DNA of 64,000 nt, taken from the NCBI GenBank assembly GCA_020851375.1, contig JADZCV010000014.1:1-64000 (forward strand). Reading direction: 5' to 3'. The DNA comes from Nitrospirota bacterium (GTDB lineage Bacteria > Nitrospirota > 9FT-COMBO-42-15 > HDB-SIOI813). Positions 33,900-43,070 of this stretch are shown piece by piece; the first letter of the stretch is position 1, and each line of letters opens with the position of its first letter. The notes beneath the pieces were generated by a model. The model saw nothing but the letters and a program-made list of their open reading frames with translations, was not told where the DNA came from and ran no database searches. The position numbers were made by a program, and so were the translations under genes.

Positions 33900-33985
33900 T
33901 TAAGGTAAGCTTGAAAGTTTGAACTGGAGAGGATGGCGCCGGCGATAGCCATACAATCCAGATTAGGCCCCAGCCAAAACAATAC

Positions 33986-34049
33986 AATCAAGAGGGGGTG
34001 ATTTGCCTACTTATCCAGGCATCACCCCCGCCCCCAAATCCTCTTGATT
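33986..34049 (+). terminator. Large nested hairpin behind the secreted-protein gene
   Basis: AATCAAGAGG pairs with CCTCTTGATT, GGGGGTGAT with ATCACCCCC and GCCT with AGGC around a small loop. The outer arm ends in TTTCTT. It could end the upstream gene or shape the sucC leader (ATG 34143). Confidence 0.5.
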
Positions 34050-34142
34050 TCTTCCAGTACAAATGATAATATCTGCCCTCACAGGAAGCGGTTAATCCCA
34101 ATATTTCCCATCTCAATTGGGAAGAGACAACAGGAGTAAAAT

Positions 34143-35312
34143 ATGAACATTCATGAGTTTCAGGCAAAGTCGTTATTTTCGCAATACGGGATACCGGTCC
34201 CTTTTGGAAAGGCCGTATACTCTGTTGATGAGGCTGAGCAGGTTGCCAAGGAAATCAAGACTGATGTTGCTGTTGTCAAGGCCCAGATACACGCTGGTGG
34301 AAGGGGAAAGGCAGGCGGCGTCAAGCTTGCCAAAGATAAGAAGGATGTCGGAAAGTTCGCCAATGAGATTTTGGGCAAGGTGCTTGTAACCCATCAGACA
34401 GGCCCTGAAGGCAGGTGTGTCAGGAAGTTGCTGGTTGAAGAGGGTGTCAATATCGCGAAGGAGCTTTACCTGAGTCTCCTCGTGGACAGGACATACAGCC
34501 GGCCTGTCTTCATTACAAGCCTCGAAGGCGGGATGGAGATAGAAGAGGTTGCGGCACGGACACCGGAGAAGGTCATTAAAGAATACATTGACCCCTGTGC
34601 CGGCTTCCAGCAGTTCAACGGCCGCAATATGGCCTTCAAACTTGGCCTGGAGCCGGATATCATTAAGCAGTTTGTATCAATGGCAGGGAAGCTGTACAGG
34701 TTGTTTGTGGAAAAAGGGGCATCACTCGTTGAAATAAACCCCCTTGTCATTACAAAGGACAACAGGCTAATTGCACTCGATGCAAAAATCAGCTTCGACG
34801 ACAATTCATTGTTCAGGCACGAGGACATCAAGGCATTCCGTGACCTTGATGAGGAAGAAGAGCTTGAGATTGAGGCATCAAAACACGGGCTGAACTATGT
34901 CAAGTTAAACGGCAACATAGGCTGTATGGTAAACGGTGCCGGGCTTGCAATGGCAACGATGGATGTTATAAAGCTCGCAGGGAGTGAGCCGGCAAACTTC
35001 CTCGATGTAGGCGGCGGCGCATCAAAAGAGACAGTAAAGCACGCCTTTCAGATACTCCTTGCAGATAAGAACGTCAAAGGTGTATTCGTTAACATATTCG
35101 GCGGGATAGTTCGCTGCGAGAGGATTGCCGGCGGCATCATGGAAGCTGCGAAAGAGGTAAAACTCACAGTGCCGCTTGTTGTAAGGCTGGATGGTACCAA
35201 TGCGAAGGAAGGGCTTGAGATGCTCCGGAGTTCGGGACTGAACCTCGAGGTCGCATCCACCATATGGGAAGGGGCACAGAAGATCGTTAAGCTGGCTGGA
35301 AGCAGTAAATAA
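34143..35312 (+). CDS. sucC: Succinyl-CoA synthetase (ADP-forming) beta subunit
   Basis: A 389-residue ATP-grasp protein. MNIHEFQAKSLFSQYGIPVPFG opens it as usual; KAQIHAGGRGKAGGVKLA binds nucleotide, and the C-terminal flavodoxin-like part has NFLDVGGGA and FVNIFGGIVRCE. With SucD it makes ATP from succinyl-CoA, or runs in reverse in a reductive TCA cycle. The specificity segment looks ADP-type but this is not decisive. GGAG precedes the ATG; sucD follows after 27 bases. Confidence 0.95.
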   Translation: MNIHEFQAKSLFSQYGIPVPFGKAVYSVDEAEQVAKEIKTDVAVVKAQIHAGGRGKAGGVKLAKDKKDVGKFANEILGKVLVTHQTGPEGRCVRKLLVEEGVNIAKELYLSLLVDRTYSRPVFITSLEGGMEIEEVAARTPEKVIKEYIDPCAGFQQFNGRNMAFKLGLEPDIIKQFVSMAGKLYRLFVEKGASLVEINPLVITKDNRLIALDAKISFDDNSLFRHEDIKAFRDLDEEEELEIEASKHGLNYVKLNGNIGCMVNGAGLAMATMDVIKLAGSEPANFLDVGGGASKETVKHAFQILLADKNVKGVFVNIFGGIVRCERIAGGIMEAAKEVKLTVPLVVRLDGTNAKEGLEMLRSSGLNLEVASTIWEGAQKIVKLAGSSK

Positions 35313-35339
35313 TCTGTAAATTAATGAGAGGATATCAAA

Positions 35340-36215
35340 ATGAGTATACTTGTCAATAAATCTACACGGCTTATGGTACAGGGGATCACAGGCAAGGAGG
35401 GTTCATTCCACACGAGTGCCTGCATGGAGTATGGCACCAATATAGTTGCCGGAGTTACCCCGGGCAAAGGGGGCATGGATTTTGAGGGTGTGCCTGTATT
35501 CAATACCGTGAGTGAGGCAGTTGCAGCAACGAAACCCAATGTCTCAATGATCTTTGTTCCTCCCGGATTTGCAGGAGATGCCATCATGGAGTCTGTTGAT
35601 GCAGGCATCCCGCTTGTGGTCTGTATTACTGAAGGGATCCCTGTCAATGATATGGTGCAGGTAAAGAGATTCATGGCTGGAAGGAACAGCAGGCTTATCG
35701 GACCCAATTGTCCCGGCATTATCACACCCGAGGAATGCAAGATAGGGATAATGCCCGGCTTCATCCATAAAAAGGGACGCGTTGGTGTCATATCAAGAAG
35801 CGGCACACTTACTTATGAGGCGGTGTGGCAGATAACAAAGGTCGGCCTAGGGCAATCAACCTGCATTGGTATCGGAGGTGACCCTGTCAATGGAACAAAC
35901 TTCATTGACCTCCTTGAGATGTTCCAGAACGACAAAGAGACAGATGCCATTGTCATGATAGGTGAGATCGGCGGCGACGCAGAGGAGCATGCTGCAGAAT
36001 TTATCAGGAGTAATGTCTCAAAGCCTGTGATCGGCTTTATTGCAGGCATCACGGCACCACCAGGAAGGCGCATGGGACACGCAGGCGCCATTATATCCGG
36101 CGGAAAAGGGACAGCATCAGAAAAGATGGCTGCCATGGAAAAGGCCGGCATTAATGTCGTGCGTAACCCGGCCTTAATCGGTCAGACAGTAGCTGAGTCA
36201 CTTCAGAAATCGTAA
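35340..36215 (+). CDS. sucD: Succinyl-CoA synthetase alpha subunit
   Basis: A 291-residue protein. The CoA-binding Rossmann segment is [13 protein letters not shown], then GVTPGKGG, and the phospho-His lies in [33 protein letters not shown] is typical of this subunit. It carries the phosphorylated His between succinyl-phosphate and ADP. It is the second gene of the two-gene unit, closed by a hairpin terminator at 36269. Confidence 0.95.
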   Translation: MSILVNKSTRLMVQGITGKEGSFHTSACMEYGTNIVAGVTPGKGGMDFEGVPVFNTVSEAVAATKPNVSMIFVPPGFAGDAIMESVDAGIPLVVCITEGIPVNDMVQVKRFMAGRNSRLIGPNCPGIITPEECKIGIMPGFIHKKGRVGVISRSGTLTYEAVWQITKVGLGQSTCIGIGGDPVNGTNFIDLLEMFQNDKETDAIVMIGEIGGDAEEHAAEFIRSNVSKPVIGFIAGITAPPGRRMGHAGAIISGGKGTASEKMAAMEKAGINVVRNPALIGQTVAESLQKS

Positions 36216-36268
36216 TATCACATAATAGGACAAATAAAATAACCCCGTGCTTAATTACCTCATTGAAA

Positions 36269-36300
36269 GCCGGCCAGACAGGCCGGCGCTGCATATTTTT
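36269..36300 (+). terminator. Intrinsic terminator after sucD
   Basis: GCCGGCC, loop AGACA, GGCCGGC (36269-36287), then GCTGCATATTTTT. The T-run runs into the first DnaA-box-like motif. Confidence 0.7.
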
Positions 36301-36349
36301 CCACAACCTATCCACAGATTATCCGCACATTTTCCACCATGTATCCACA
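36297..36349 (+). promoter_or_regulatory. Five DnaA-box-like 9-mers at exact 11-bp steps
   Basis: TTTTCCACA (36297), CTATCCACA (36308), TTATCCGCA (36319), TTTTCCACC (36330) and GTATCCACA (36341) follow each other with two-base gaps, all on the same strand and one helical turn apart. Each is within one or two bases of the bacterial DnaA box TTATCCACA. They lie 50 bases before a sigma-70 promoter and 180 bases before the ribonucleotide reductase gene. The rest of the 313-base gap (36216-36528) holds only the terminator and the promoter. Confidence 0.65.
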
Positions 36350-36399
36350 AAATAATGGGTATATCGAATAAATAAATCGCAATATGTAGTTTTTTCCCC

Positions 36400-36428
36400 T
36401 TGACAAGAAATCCAAACAGGTGTAAACT
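36400..36428 (+). promoter_or_regulatory. Promoter of nrdJ
   Basis: TTGACA (36400-36405), a 17-base spacer and TAAACT (36423-36428), about 100 bases before the ATG; AGGAGG at 36519-36524 is the ribosome site. Confidence 0.55.
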
Positions 36429-36528
36429 TTTTTTCGCATTTTAGGATTTGATTTTTTAACTATTCTGAGCGCGAGCACCCACATATTTTTTCATAAATTA
36501 ATCTATTTTCTTTTACAGGAGGTCTCTT

Positions 36529-38832
36529 ATGCCCACAAGAGAAGTTTTAGCCCCGGTTTTTTCCCAGAACGCAATCAAAGTCCTTGAGAAAAGGTACCTT
36601 GCAAAGAATGACAAGGGACAGGTAACAGAAACACCTGCAGAGATGTTCAGGAGGGTTGCGCGGAACATAGCCCAGGCAGACTTCATCTATGACAGCAATG
36701 CAGGTGCGGCACAGAGTGAGGAAAAGTTCTACCAGCTCATGGTTAAAAAGGAATTCCTGCCAAACTCACCCACTCTGATGAACGCGGGCAGGGAACTTCA
36801 GCAGTTATCTGCATGCTTTGTCCTTCCTATAGAAGATTCCATGGATGGAATATTTGAATCCGTAAAGCAGGCCGCTATCATACACAAGTCCGGAGGCGGG
36901 ACTGGCTTCTCCTTTTCAAGGCTGAGACCAAAGAACGATGTGGTTCGTACTACAGGCGGCATTGCCTCAGGCCCTATCTCGTTTATGAAGGTATTTAACC
37001 ATGCAACTGAGGCTGTAAAGCAGGGTGGAACAAGGCGCGGTGCAAATATGGGCATACTGAGGGTAGACCACCCTGATATAACAGAATTCATAGATTGTAA
37101 GATCAATGAGAGTGATGTGACAAACTTCAATATAAGTGTGGCTGTTACTGATAAATTCATGGAGGCTGTTGCAAAAGATGAGTTGTATGACCTGTTAAGT
37201 CCGAGGACAGGGGAGCCGGTCTCAAAACTCCGCGCAAGGGAGATATTTGACAAGATAGCAAATAACGCATGGAAAAACGGAGAGCCGGGGCTGTTTTTCA
37301 TAGATACGACAAACAGGGCAAACCCGACTCCACACGCAGGCGGCATAGAGGCTACAAACCCATGCGGCGAACAGCCTCTTATCCCGTTTGAGTCCTGCAA
37401 CCTCGGCAGTATAAATCTTGAGGTTCATGTAACCCACATGGATGGGAGGGCTGTTGTTGACTGGGACAGGCTTGAGCGGACAGTCAGAACATCGGTTCAC
37501 TTCCTCGATAATGTTATTGATATGAACCACTACCCTATTTCACAGATAGAGGAGGTTACAAAGGCAAATCGTAAGATAGGCCTTGGGGTAATGGGTTTTG
37601 CAAGGATGCTCTATAAACTTGGAATAGCATATGACTCAACAGAAGGGATAGAGTGCGCCCGCAATGTAATGCGGTTTATCAGGGACATGGGACACAGTGA
37701 GTCAGAGAGGGTGTCGGACAGACGTGGTGTATTCCCCAACTGGAAGGGCTCAGCATATGAGAAACAGGGGAAGAGGCTCAGAAATGCCTATATTACTACA
37801 GTCGCCCCTACAGGGACTCTTAGCATGATTGCAGACACATCCGGAGGTTGTGAACCTGAGTTCAGTCTTATATGGTATAAGAATGTAATGGGAGGAGAGC
37901 ACCTTCCATATGTTCAGGAATCATTCATAGAAACCGCCATGTCTGAGGGATTCTGGAGCGAAGAGCTTATCAATAAGATAATAGCAAACCATGGATCGGT
38001 ACGGGGGATTAGCGAAGTACCGGCAAAATGGCAGACTATTTTTGCTACGGCCCATGATGTTTCGTCCGAATGGCATGTACGTATGCAGTCTGCATTCCAG
38101 GAATACACGGACAGCGCGGTTTCAAAAACAATCAATATGCCTTTAGGCGCCACAATAGATGATGTTAAAGACGCCTATGTCCTCGCCTATAAACTCGGCT
38201 GTAAAGGGATTACAGTATACAGGGATGGCAGCCGCTCTGAACAGGTAATGAATGTAGGAAAGAGTGGGGACAAGGCCAGGACAGAGATAAATATCAAACA
38301 GGCGCCGGAAATTACTCAGCAGGATGACCGCAGGGAGACCAGGCCGTCGCTTCCTGTTATCGAACCAAGACCAAGGCCCAAGACCACAACCGGCGTTACA
38401 AATAAGATGAAGACATCCTGCGGCGACCTTTATGTAACTATCAATGAAGATGAAGACGGAAGGCCCTTTGAGGTGTTTTGCAACATGGGAAAGGCAGGCG
38501 GGTGTGAGGGCTCCCAGAATGAGGCTATTGGAAGGCTTATATCCCTTGCATTCAGGAGCGGCGTATCACCACAATCCATTATAAGACAGTTGATCGGCAT
38601 AAGATGCAATCAACCGTATGGACTTGGCAAGAACATAATTCACTCATGCGCTGATGCGATTTCAAAGGCAGTGCTTGAGTACATGATGGCTAAACAGGAA
38701 AATGCCGGGCCTGAAGTGAATTTTCAGTTTGACAGGCGTATTGGGTCTGCATGTCCTGATTGCGGATGCGAGATGGAGTTCTCAGAAGGGTGTGAGAAGT
38801 GCCATTTCTGCGGCCACTCCAAGTGCTACTAA
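36529..38832 (+). CDS. nrdJ: Vitamin B12-dependent (class II) ribonucleotide reductase
   Basis: A 767-residue enzyme reducing ribonucleoside diphosphates with adenosylcobalamin, with no oxygen needed. Core motifs are LSACFVLPIEDSMDGIF, the active-site block NPCGEQPLIPFESCNLGSINL and TVAPTGTLSMIADTSGGCEPE. A TSCPD domain (MKTSCGDLYVTINEDEDGRPF) and a C-terminal zinc ribbon (CPDCGCEMEF, CEKCHFCGHSKC) follow, the latter holding thiols that re-reduce the active site. The N-terminus has no ATP cone, so dATP overall control may be missing. A DnaA-box-like array lies upstream. Confidence 0.95.
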   Translation: MPTREVLAPVFSQNAIKVLEKRYLAKNDKGQVTETPAEMFRRVARNIAQADFIYDSNAGAAQSEEKFYQLMVKKEFLPNSPTLMNAGRELQQLSACFVLPIEDSMDGIFESVKQAAIIHKSGGGTGFSFSRLRPKNDVVRTTGGIASGPISFMKVFNHATEAVKQGGTRRGANMGILRVDHPDITEFIDCKINESDVTNFNISVAVTDKFMEAVAKDELYDLLSPRTGEPVSKLRAREIFDKIANNAWKNGEPGLFFIDTTNRANPTPHAGGIEATNPCGEQPLIPFESCNLGSINLEVHVTHMDGRAVVDWDRLERTVRTSVHFLDNVIDMNHYPISQIEEVTKANRKIGLGVMGFARMLYKLGIAYDSTEGIECARNVMRFIRDMGHSESERVSDRRGVFPNWKGSAYEKQGKRLRNAYITTVAPTGTLSMIADTSGGCEPEFSLIWYKNVMGGEHLPYVQESFIETAMSEGFWSEELINKIIANHGSVRGISEVPAKWQTIFATAHDVSSEWHVRMQSAFQEYTDSAVSKTINMPLGATIDDVKDAYVLAYKLGCKGITVYRDGSRSEQVMNVGKSGDKARTEINIKQAPEITQQDDRRETRPSLPVIEPRPRPKTTTGVTNKMKTSCGDLYVTINEDEDGRPFEVFCNMGKAGGCEGSQNEAIGRLISLAFRSGVSPQSIIRQLIGIRCNQPYGLGKNIIHSCADAISKAVLEYMMAKQENAGPEVNFQFDRRIGSACPDCGCEMEFSEGCEKCHFCGHSKCY

Positions 38833-38842
38833 GCTAACCAGG

Positions 38843-38878
38843 GAAAAGAGGGTCAGATTTATCTCCTTTCCTCTTTTC
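38843..38878 (+). terminator. Hairpin after nrdJ
   Basis: GAAAAGAGG (38843-38851) and CCTCTTTTC (38870-38878) pair perfectly around a 18-base loop; TTCC follows rather than a T-run, so termination strength is uncertain. Confidence 0.5.
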
Positions 38879-38886
38879 TTCCAGGC

Positions 38887-38916
38887 TTGACACTGCTTGT
38901 CCTGACAGGCTATTCT
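38887..38916 (+). promoter_or_regulatory. Promoter of the radical SAM gene, likely leaderless
   Basis: TTGACA (38887-38892), an 18-base spacer and TATTCT (38911-38916); the family-supported ATG is at 38923, six bases later, with no Shine-Dalgarno. Confidence 0.6.
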
Positions 38917-38922
38917 GAGAAT

Positions 38923-39753
38923 ATGTTGTATGCAGACCATAGCCGCACCTTTGCACGGAACAAGTATGTCTATGCTGTCCTTTCGAGAAGGTCCAGGGGT
39001 ATATCTATAGGTATAAACCTCAATCCTGACAGGGTGTGTAACTTTGACTGTATCTATTGTCAGGTTGACCGGACCAGTTACGTCCCTCAATTAAAGGTAG
39101 ATATCAAATGCATCAGCACAGAGTTAAAAGAGACTATTGATTCAGTAATTTCCGGCAGATTGTATTCCATAGAACCGTTTGACAAGATACCAATAGAATT
39201 AAGACACCTCTCGGACATTGCGCTTTCCGGCGACGCAGAACCCACTACTTTTACAAATTTCTACGAAGTTGTTGAAGAGATCATTAAGGTCAAACAGGAT
39301 GAAACCAGGCTCGTGCTGATAACAAATGCCTCCTGTCTGAACCGTTTAAAGGTTCAGGATGCAGTGGACCTGATGTACAGATACAACGGAGAGGTATGGG
39401 CCAAGCTGGATGCAGGCAGTGAGGATTTCTTCAGGAAGATATCACGAAGCAACATTGAGTATTCAGATATACTGGGCAATATAATCCTGACATCAAGGAA
39501 ACATCCTGTCGTCATCCAAAGCTGTTTCTGCAGGATTGAGGGTACGCCTCCTCCCCCTGATGAGATCACTTTATATTGTAAAAGGCTGAAAGAGATAGTG
39601 GATCATGGCGGGAGGATACGCCTGGTGCAGTTATACACTGTAGCAAGACCGCCTGCCGAAAAATATGTCACCCCCCTGACAGAGGGTGAGCTTGATTCAA
39701 TTGCACTGGAGGTCAGGGAAACCACAGGTTTGACTGCAGAGATATTCCCCTGA
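38923..39753 (+). CDS. Radical SAM protein, unknown substrate
   Basis: A 276-residue radical SAM enzyme. The cluster motif is VCNFDCIYC (Cx3Cx2C), followed by GDAEPTT as the SAM-binding GGE-like strand. An N-terminal segment HSRTFARNKYVYAVLSRRSRG precedes it. Related proteins are described only as Fe-S oxidoreductases of the YfkB/wyosine-like kind; substrate unknown. I chose ATG 38923 since the longer frame (from 38887) includes the promoter. It follows nrdJ in the same direction but has its own promoter. Confidence 0.85.
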   Translation: MLYADHSRTFARNKYVYAVLSRRSRGISIGINLNPDRVCNFDCIYCQVDRTSYVPQLKVDIKCISTELKETIDSVISGRLYSIEPFDKIPIELRHLSDIALSGDAEPTTFTNFYEVVEEIIKVKQDETRLVLITNASCLNRLKVQDAVDLMYRYNGEVWAKLDAGSEDFFRKISRSNIEYSDILGNIILTSRKHPVVIQSCFCRIEGTPPPPDEITLYCKRLKEIVDHGGRIRLVQLYTVARPPAEKYVTPLTEGELDSIALEVRETTGLTAEIFP

Positions 39754-39774
39754 CTTCAATTTAATACGTTAAAC

Positions 39775-40227
39775 TTAATTCCCAACTTCCATCTTCATTA
39801 ACACCTTAATCCCTGCTTCATTTCTGACATCATCTATCCAGGCATAACCAAGAGCCCCGGCGGTTTTCATAATAGCCTGAATCATCTCAGAAGATGTCCC
39901 TTTGGCTGCGGGCGGCATAATGCCCTCCTGGAAAAACTTCTTTATCCAGTATGCCTTATACCCATCAATAGTACTCCCCATCACCCTTTCTATAAACATT
40001 TTCCTGATTGCCTCATCTCTTTGCTCCATGGGTCTAATCTTAATATTCCCGTCTATTGTCTTTTCACCCAAATATATATCCTTCACAACAGAGACAGAGA
40101 TTGAATTCATTGGATATTCTCTGTTTGCTATAACGGCGAGTTCCCGAGCAAAGACATCTGCACAGAGAATAACTGACAAAATCAATGCGGTTGATCCGGC
40201 AACAAATATGAATTTTGCATCTTTCAT
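39775..40227 (-). CDS. Small PstS-like periplasmic binding protein, copy 1
   Basis: A 150-residue exported protein (signal VAGSTALILSVILCADVFA). It matches half of a PstS-type domain: SISVSVVKDIYLGEKT, AYWIKKFFQEGIMPP and GALGYAWIDDV are the strand-loop blocks of phosphate-binding-like proteins. The single-domain size suggests an accessory anion binder, not a full transporter component. It follows a porin gene by 16 bases, and both have close paralogues at 41341-42894. A metal-reduction or anion uptake role is only a guess. Confidence 0.8.
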   Translation of the reverse strand: MKDAKFIFVAGSTALILSVILCADVFARELAVIANREYPMNSISVSVVKDIYLGEKTIDGNIKIRPMEQRDEAIRKMFIERVMGSTIDGYKAYWIKKFFQEGIMPPAAKGTSSEMIQAIMKTAGALGYAWIDDVRNEAGIKVLMKMEVGN

Positions 40228-40243
40228 CTAAACACCAGGTTCG

Positions 40244-41305
40244 CTAAAAGGCAATGGCCCACTGTAACGCAAATTCATTCCAGTCTTTGTTATCCCTTTT
40301 AACAGCCCTAACCTCTCCTTTTAAAGAACTCATGTAGGAAATATTATACCTGACCCCGAGCGTGGTTTTGGTAACATCCTTAGTATTAAGTGTCTGAAAA
40401 TATGGATCACTTTCATTTATTAACATTTTATCATATAAAATATACGGAACCCATTTTTCTGTAAGATTATATGTGATCAACCCAAAATACGCGCTACTGT
40501 TGTAGTTCTTATCTGATTCTGCTCGGTTGCCAATGTTAAAATACTCTCCCGCCAAATTGACATTACCCGGAGAATATGTAAAGGCAGCTACATATATTTC
40601 CTGATTGACATCAGCCATTAAGGGGGGCGTTGCAGTATCATCTTTCACTCTGGAAAAATGGCCTGACACGCCAACCTTGAGGTCCTCTATCATAACCGGA
40701 CATATGGCAGCATTAAAACTGACGGCCTTCCCAATATTATTATCAGAGGTATTATTAGGATTAAGCACCTTATTACTGCCTGACAATACAATCTTTGGCC
40801 CGTTGGCAACCTGGATACCATATTCCAGCAACCCGGCTGAAGTCCTTGAACGTCCGGTAACCCAGGCTCCAACTGAGTGAGCAGGAAAGATGCCCCCTTC
40901 GAACTCGAACCTGAGCGCCTCCGGCCTCAGGATTGTGGGCTGGAGTTGTTTCCCATGGTGGTACGATGTATTCCAGAAACCGAGTGGTGTATGGAACCTG
41001 CCAACCCGTAATTTCAGTTGATCACTGAAAACATAGCCCAGGTAAAGCCTCTCTGCATTTATACTACCTGTGGTAGTCACTATCAACTCCGAAAGGAGCT
41101 CCACTTCATCCAGTGATTCTGCAAAATAAAGATCAACTGCGCCAAAAGCAAAACTGCCGTTTCTGTACCTGTCGCTGTCTGCATCCTTTGTACTCTTGGT
41201 TAAAGAGGTATCGGCAAACCCCTTAAACTCAAAGGCATGGCTGACGGAAAAAGCCTGTGCGGAAATAGTGATAACCATAATGAATGCCTGCAAAACTCGC
41301 CTCAT
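40244..41305 (-). CDS. Porin-like outer-membrane protein, copy 1
   Basis: A 353-residue barrel with a signal peptide ending at VSHA. It opens with FEFKGFADTSLTKSTKDADS and contains RVGRFHTPLGFWNTSYHHG, a block strongly kept in the second copy (RMGRFHTPLGFWNTAYHHG). The C-terminus WNEFALQWAIAF ends in Phe as required for BAM insertion. Copy 2 lies at 41845-42894. It is transcribed before the small binding protein, so the pair probably moves one solute from outside into the periplasm. Confidence 0.85.
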   Translation of the reverse strand: MRRVLQAFIMVITISAQAFSVSHAFEFKGFADTSLTKSTKDADSDRYRNGSFAFGAVDLYFAESLDEVELLSELIVTTTGSINAERLYLGYVFSDQLKLRVGRFHTPLGFWNTSYHHGKQLQPTILRPEALRFEFEGGIFPAHSVGAWVTGRSRTSAGLLEYGIQVANGPKIVLSGSNKVLNPNNTSDNNIGKAVSFNAAICPVMIEDLKVGVSGHFSRVKDDTATPPLMADVNQEIYVAAFTYSPGNVNLAGEYFNIGNRAESDKNYNSSAYFGLITYNLTEKWVPYILYDKMLINESDPYFQTLNTKDVTKTTLGVRYNISYMSSLKGEVRAVKRDNKDWNEFALQWAIAF

Positions 41306-41340
41306 ATCTTCTCCGTTCTCTCTTTGGCATACTGCATCAA

Positions 41341-41793
41341 TTAATTCCCTACCTCTATCTTTAATAATACCTTTACCCCTGAGTCCTTCTTAACATCATC
41401 AATCCAGATATAGCCGACAGCCCCTTTGGTCTGACTGATCACAGTAAGCACCTCAGAGGGTGTCCCTTTTACTGCAGGCGGCATCACACCTTCCTGAAAA
41501 AATTTCTTTATCCAGTAAGCCTTATATCCGTCCATTGAACTACCCAGAACCCTTTCTATAAACCTGGACTTTATCTCCTCATCCCTCTGCTCCATGGGTT
41601 TTATTTTTATTCCCCTTTCCGATGTCTTTTCGCCAAGGTAAATATCTTTTACAGTAGTGGCAGAGATTGAATCAGATGGGTAATCTTTATTGGCTATGAT
41701 AGCAAGTTCCCTCGCGTAGGCACTTGCATAGATCGTCCCTGACAACAGCAATATAATAAGTCCGGACAAAAGACCAAATTTAACATTAGTCAT
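41341..41793 (-). CDS. Small PstS-like periplasmic binding protein, copy 2
   Basis: A 150-residue paralogue of 39775-40227: same length, ARELAIIANKDYPSDSISATTVKDIYLG and AYWIKKFFQEGVMPPAVKG, ending KVLLKIEVGN (copy 1 ends KVLMKMEVGN). Signal peptide YASAYA. It follows porin copy 2 by 51 bases. Differences are mostly conservative, so both copies look functional. Confidence 0.8.
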   Translation of the reverse strand: MTNVKFGLLSGLIILLLSGTIYASAYARELAIIANKDYPSDSISATTVKDIYLGEKTSERGIKIKPMEQRDEEIKSRFIERVLGSSMDGYKAYWIKKFFQEGVMPPAVKGTPSEVLTVISQTKGAVGYIWIDDVKKDSGVKVLLKIEVGN

Positions 41794-41844
41794 TTATACC
41801 CTCCTGTTTGCAAACCGTATATCTAAGCCATCAACCAGGATCAG

Positions 41845-42894
41845 CTAAAATGCAAGGGCCCACTGCAGTGCAACTTCGTCCCAGTCTTTTCCACCCTCAT
41901 CAATGATATTTCTGTATTCCCCCTTCAAGGAGCTCCTGTAGCTAATGTTATAGCGCAGCCCCAGGGTCATTTCTTTATTATCTATGCCTGCCTGTAATAC
42001 ACTCATATAGGGATCATCGTCTCCAACTGAAAGCTTTTCATACATTAAGTAAGGCTCCCACTTCTCTTTTATCGAATATTTTATCAATCCGTAATAGGCC
42101 GTGTTCGTAAAATCACCCGCCGATTTACTTTTATCTTCAATCCTGAAGTACTCTGCAGCCATACCAAGGGGGCCTTTTGTATAGACTGCGGACAGGGCAT
42201 ATATTGTCTGGTCAACGTCTATAGTAACAGGATCATCATTACTGGTTACCTCAGCAATATGTCCGGAGACACCAAGCTTCAGCCCTGCTATCACAGACGG
42301 CGATATGGAAACATTAAAGGCCGCCGACTTGCCAATGTTATTGTCAGAAGTATTGTTTGGGGTAAGCACAGCTTTGCCCAGGTCAATCATGGGTCCGTTG
42401 CCCAGCATAGCAGAATAGTCTACAGCACCTGCCCTCGTATTCACACGGCCCAGCAGATTCACGCCTACAACGTGAGTGGGAAGGATGCCTCCGGCATCGT
42501 CGAATGTCAGAAACTTCGGCCTTTCAATCGTTGGCTGAAGCTGGACACCATGATGATAGGCAGTATTCCAGAAACCAAGAGGAGTATGAAACCTGCCCAT
42601 ACGAAGCTTTGCTGCATCATTAAAGGTATATCCAATCGTAAGCCGCTCAATATCCAGTTCATCACCTTCTTCAATTAATGTCTCAATCAATATTTCCACA
42701 TCTTCCACAACCTCCGCTACATACAGATCAAGGGAACCAAAGGCAAAATCCCCGTTTCTATGCGCATCAGCATCTTTGGTGCTCTTTGTGAAGGAAACAT
42801 CGGCAAACCCTTTAAATTCAAAGGCATAAACACAGGGAAGACCAGCAACAAATATCAGTGCCAGCAATGAGACAATTTGTGCAATCATTTTCAT
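41845..42894 (-). CDS. Porin-like outer-membrane protein, copy 2
   Basis: A 349-residue paralogue of 40244-41305, sharing FEFKGFADVSFTKSTKDADAHRNG, the RMGRFHTPLG block, NNTSDNNIGKSAAFN and the ending DEVALQWALAF. The signal ends at VYA. It is the first gene of the four-gene minus-strand unit porin2-PBP2-porin1-PBP1. Divergence is clearly protein-wide, so the duplication is not recent. Confidence 0.85.
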   Translation of the reverse strand: MKMIAQIVSLLALIFVAGLPCVYAFEFKGFADVSFTKSTKDADAHRNGDFAFGSLDLYVAEVVEDVEILIETLIEEGDELDIERLTIGYTFNDAAKLRMGRFHTPLGFWNTAYHHGVQLQPTIERPKFLTFDDAGGILPTHVVGVNLLGRVNTRAGAVDYSAMLGNGPMIDLGKAVLTPNNTSDNNIGKSAAFNVSISPSVIAGLKLGVSGHIAEVTSNDDPVTIDVDQTIYALSAVYTKGPLGMAAEYFRIEDKSKSAGDFTNTAYYGLIKYSIKEKWEPYLMYEKLSVGDDDPYMSVLQAGIDNKEMTLGLRYNISYRSSLKGEYRNIIDEGGKDWDEVALQWALAF

Positions 42895-43070
42895 GCGCTT
42901 TCCTCCTCAATTATTTCTAACACAACTAAAATATCAAATTCAACAAAAATCATTCAACACAATAACCCGATTTAATGAAAAAAATCAATAAATTAGAATA
43001 TGTCATGACACTACGTCAATTAAGCACATTATTGACCAGCTATGCTGCAGCAAGCAGCTCTATTGTGGAC

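Noticed and set aside
36216-36528. DnaA-box cluster as the chromosomal origin
   Set aside because: No dnaA, dnaN, gidA or other origin-type neighbours and no long AT-rich unwinding region beside a trio motif; a regulatory role at nrdJ is simpler.
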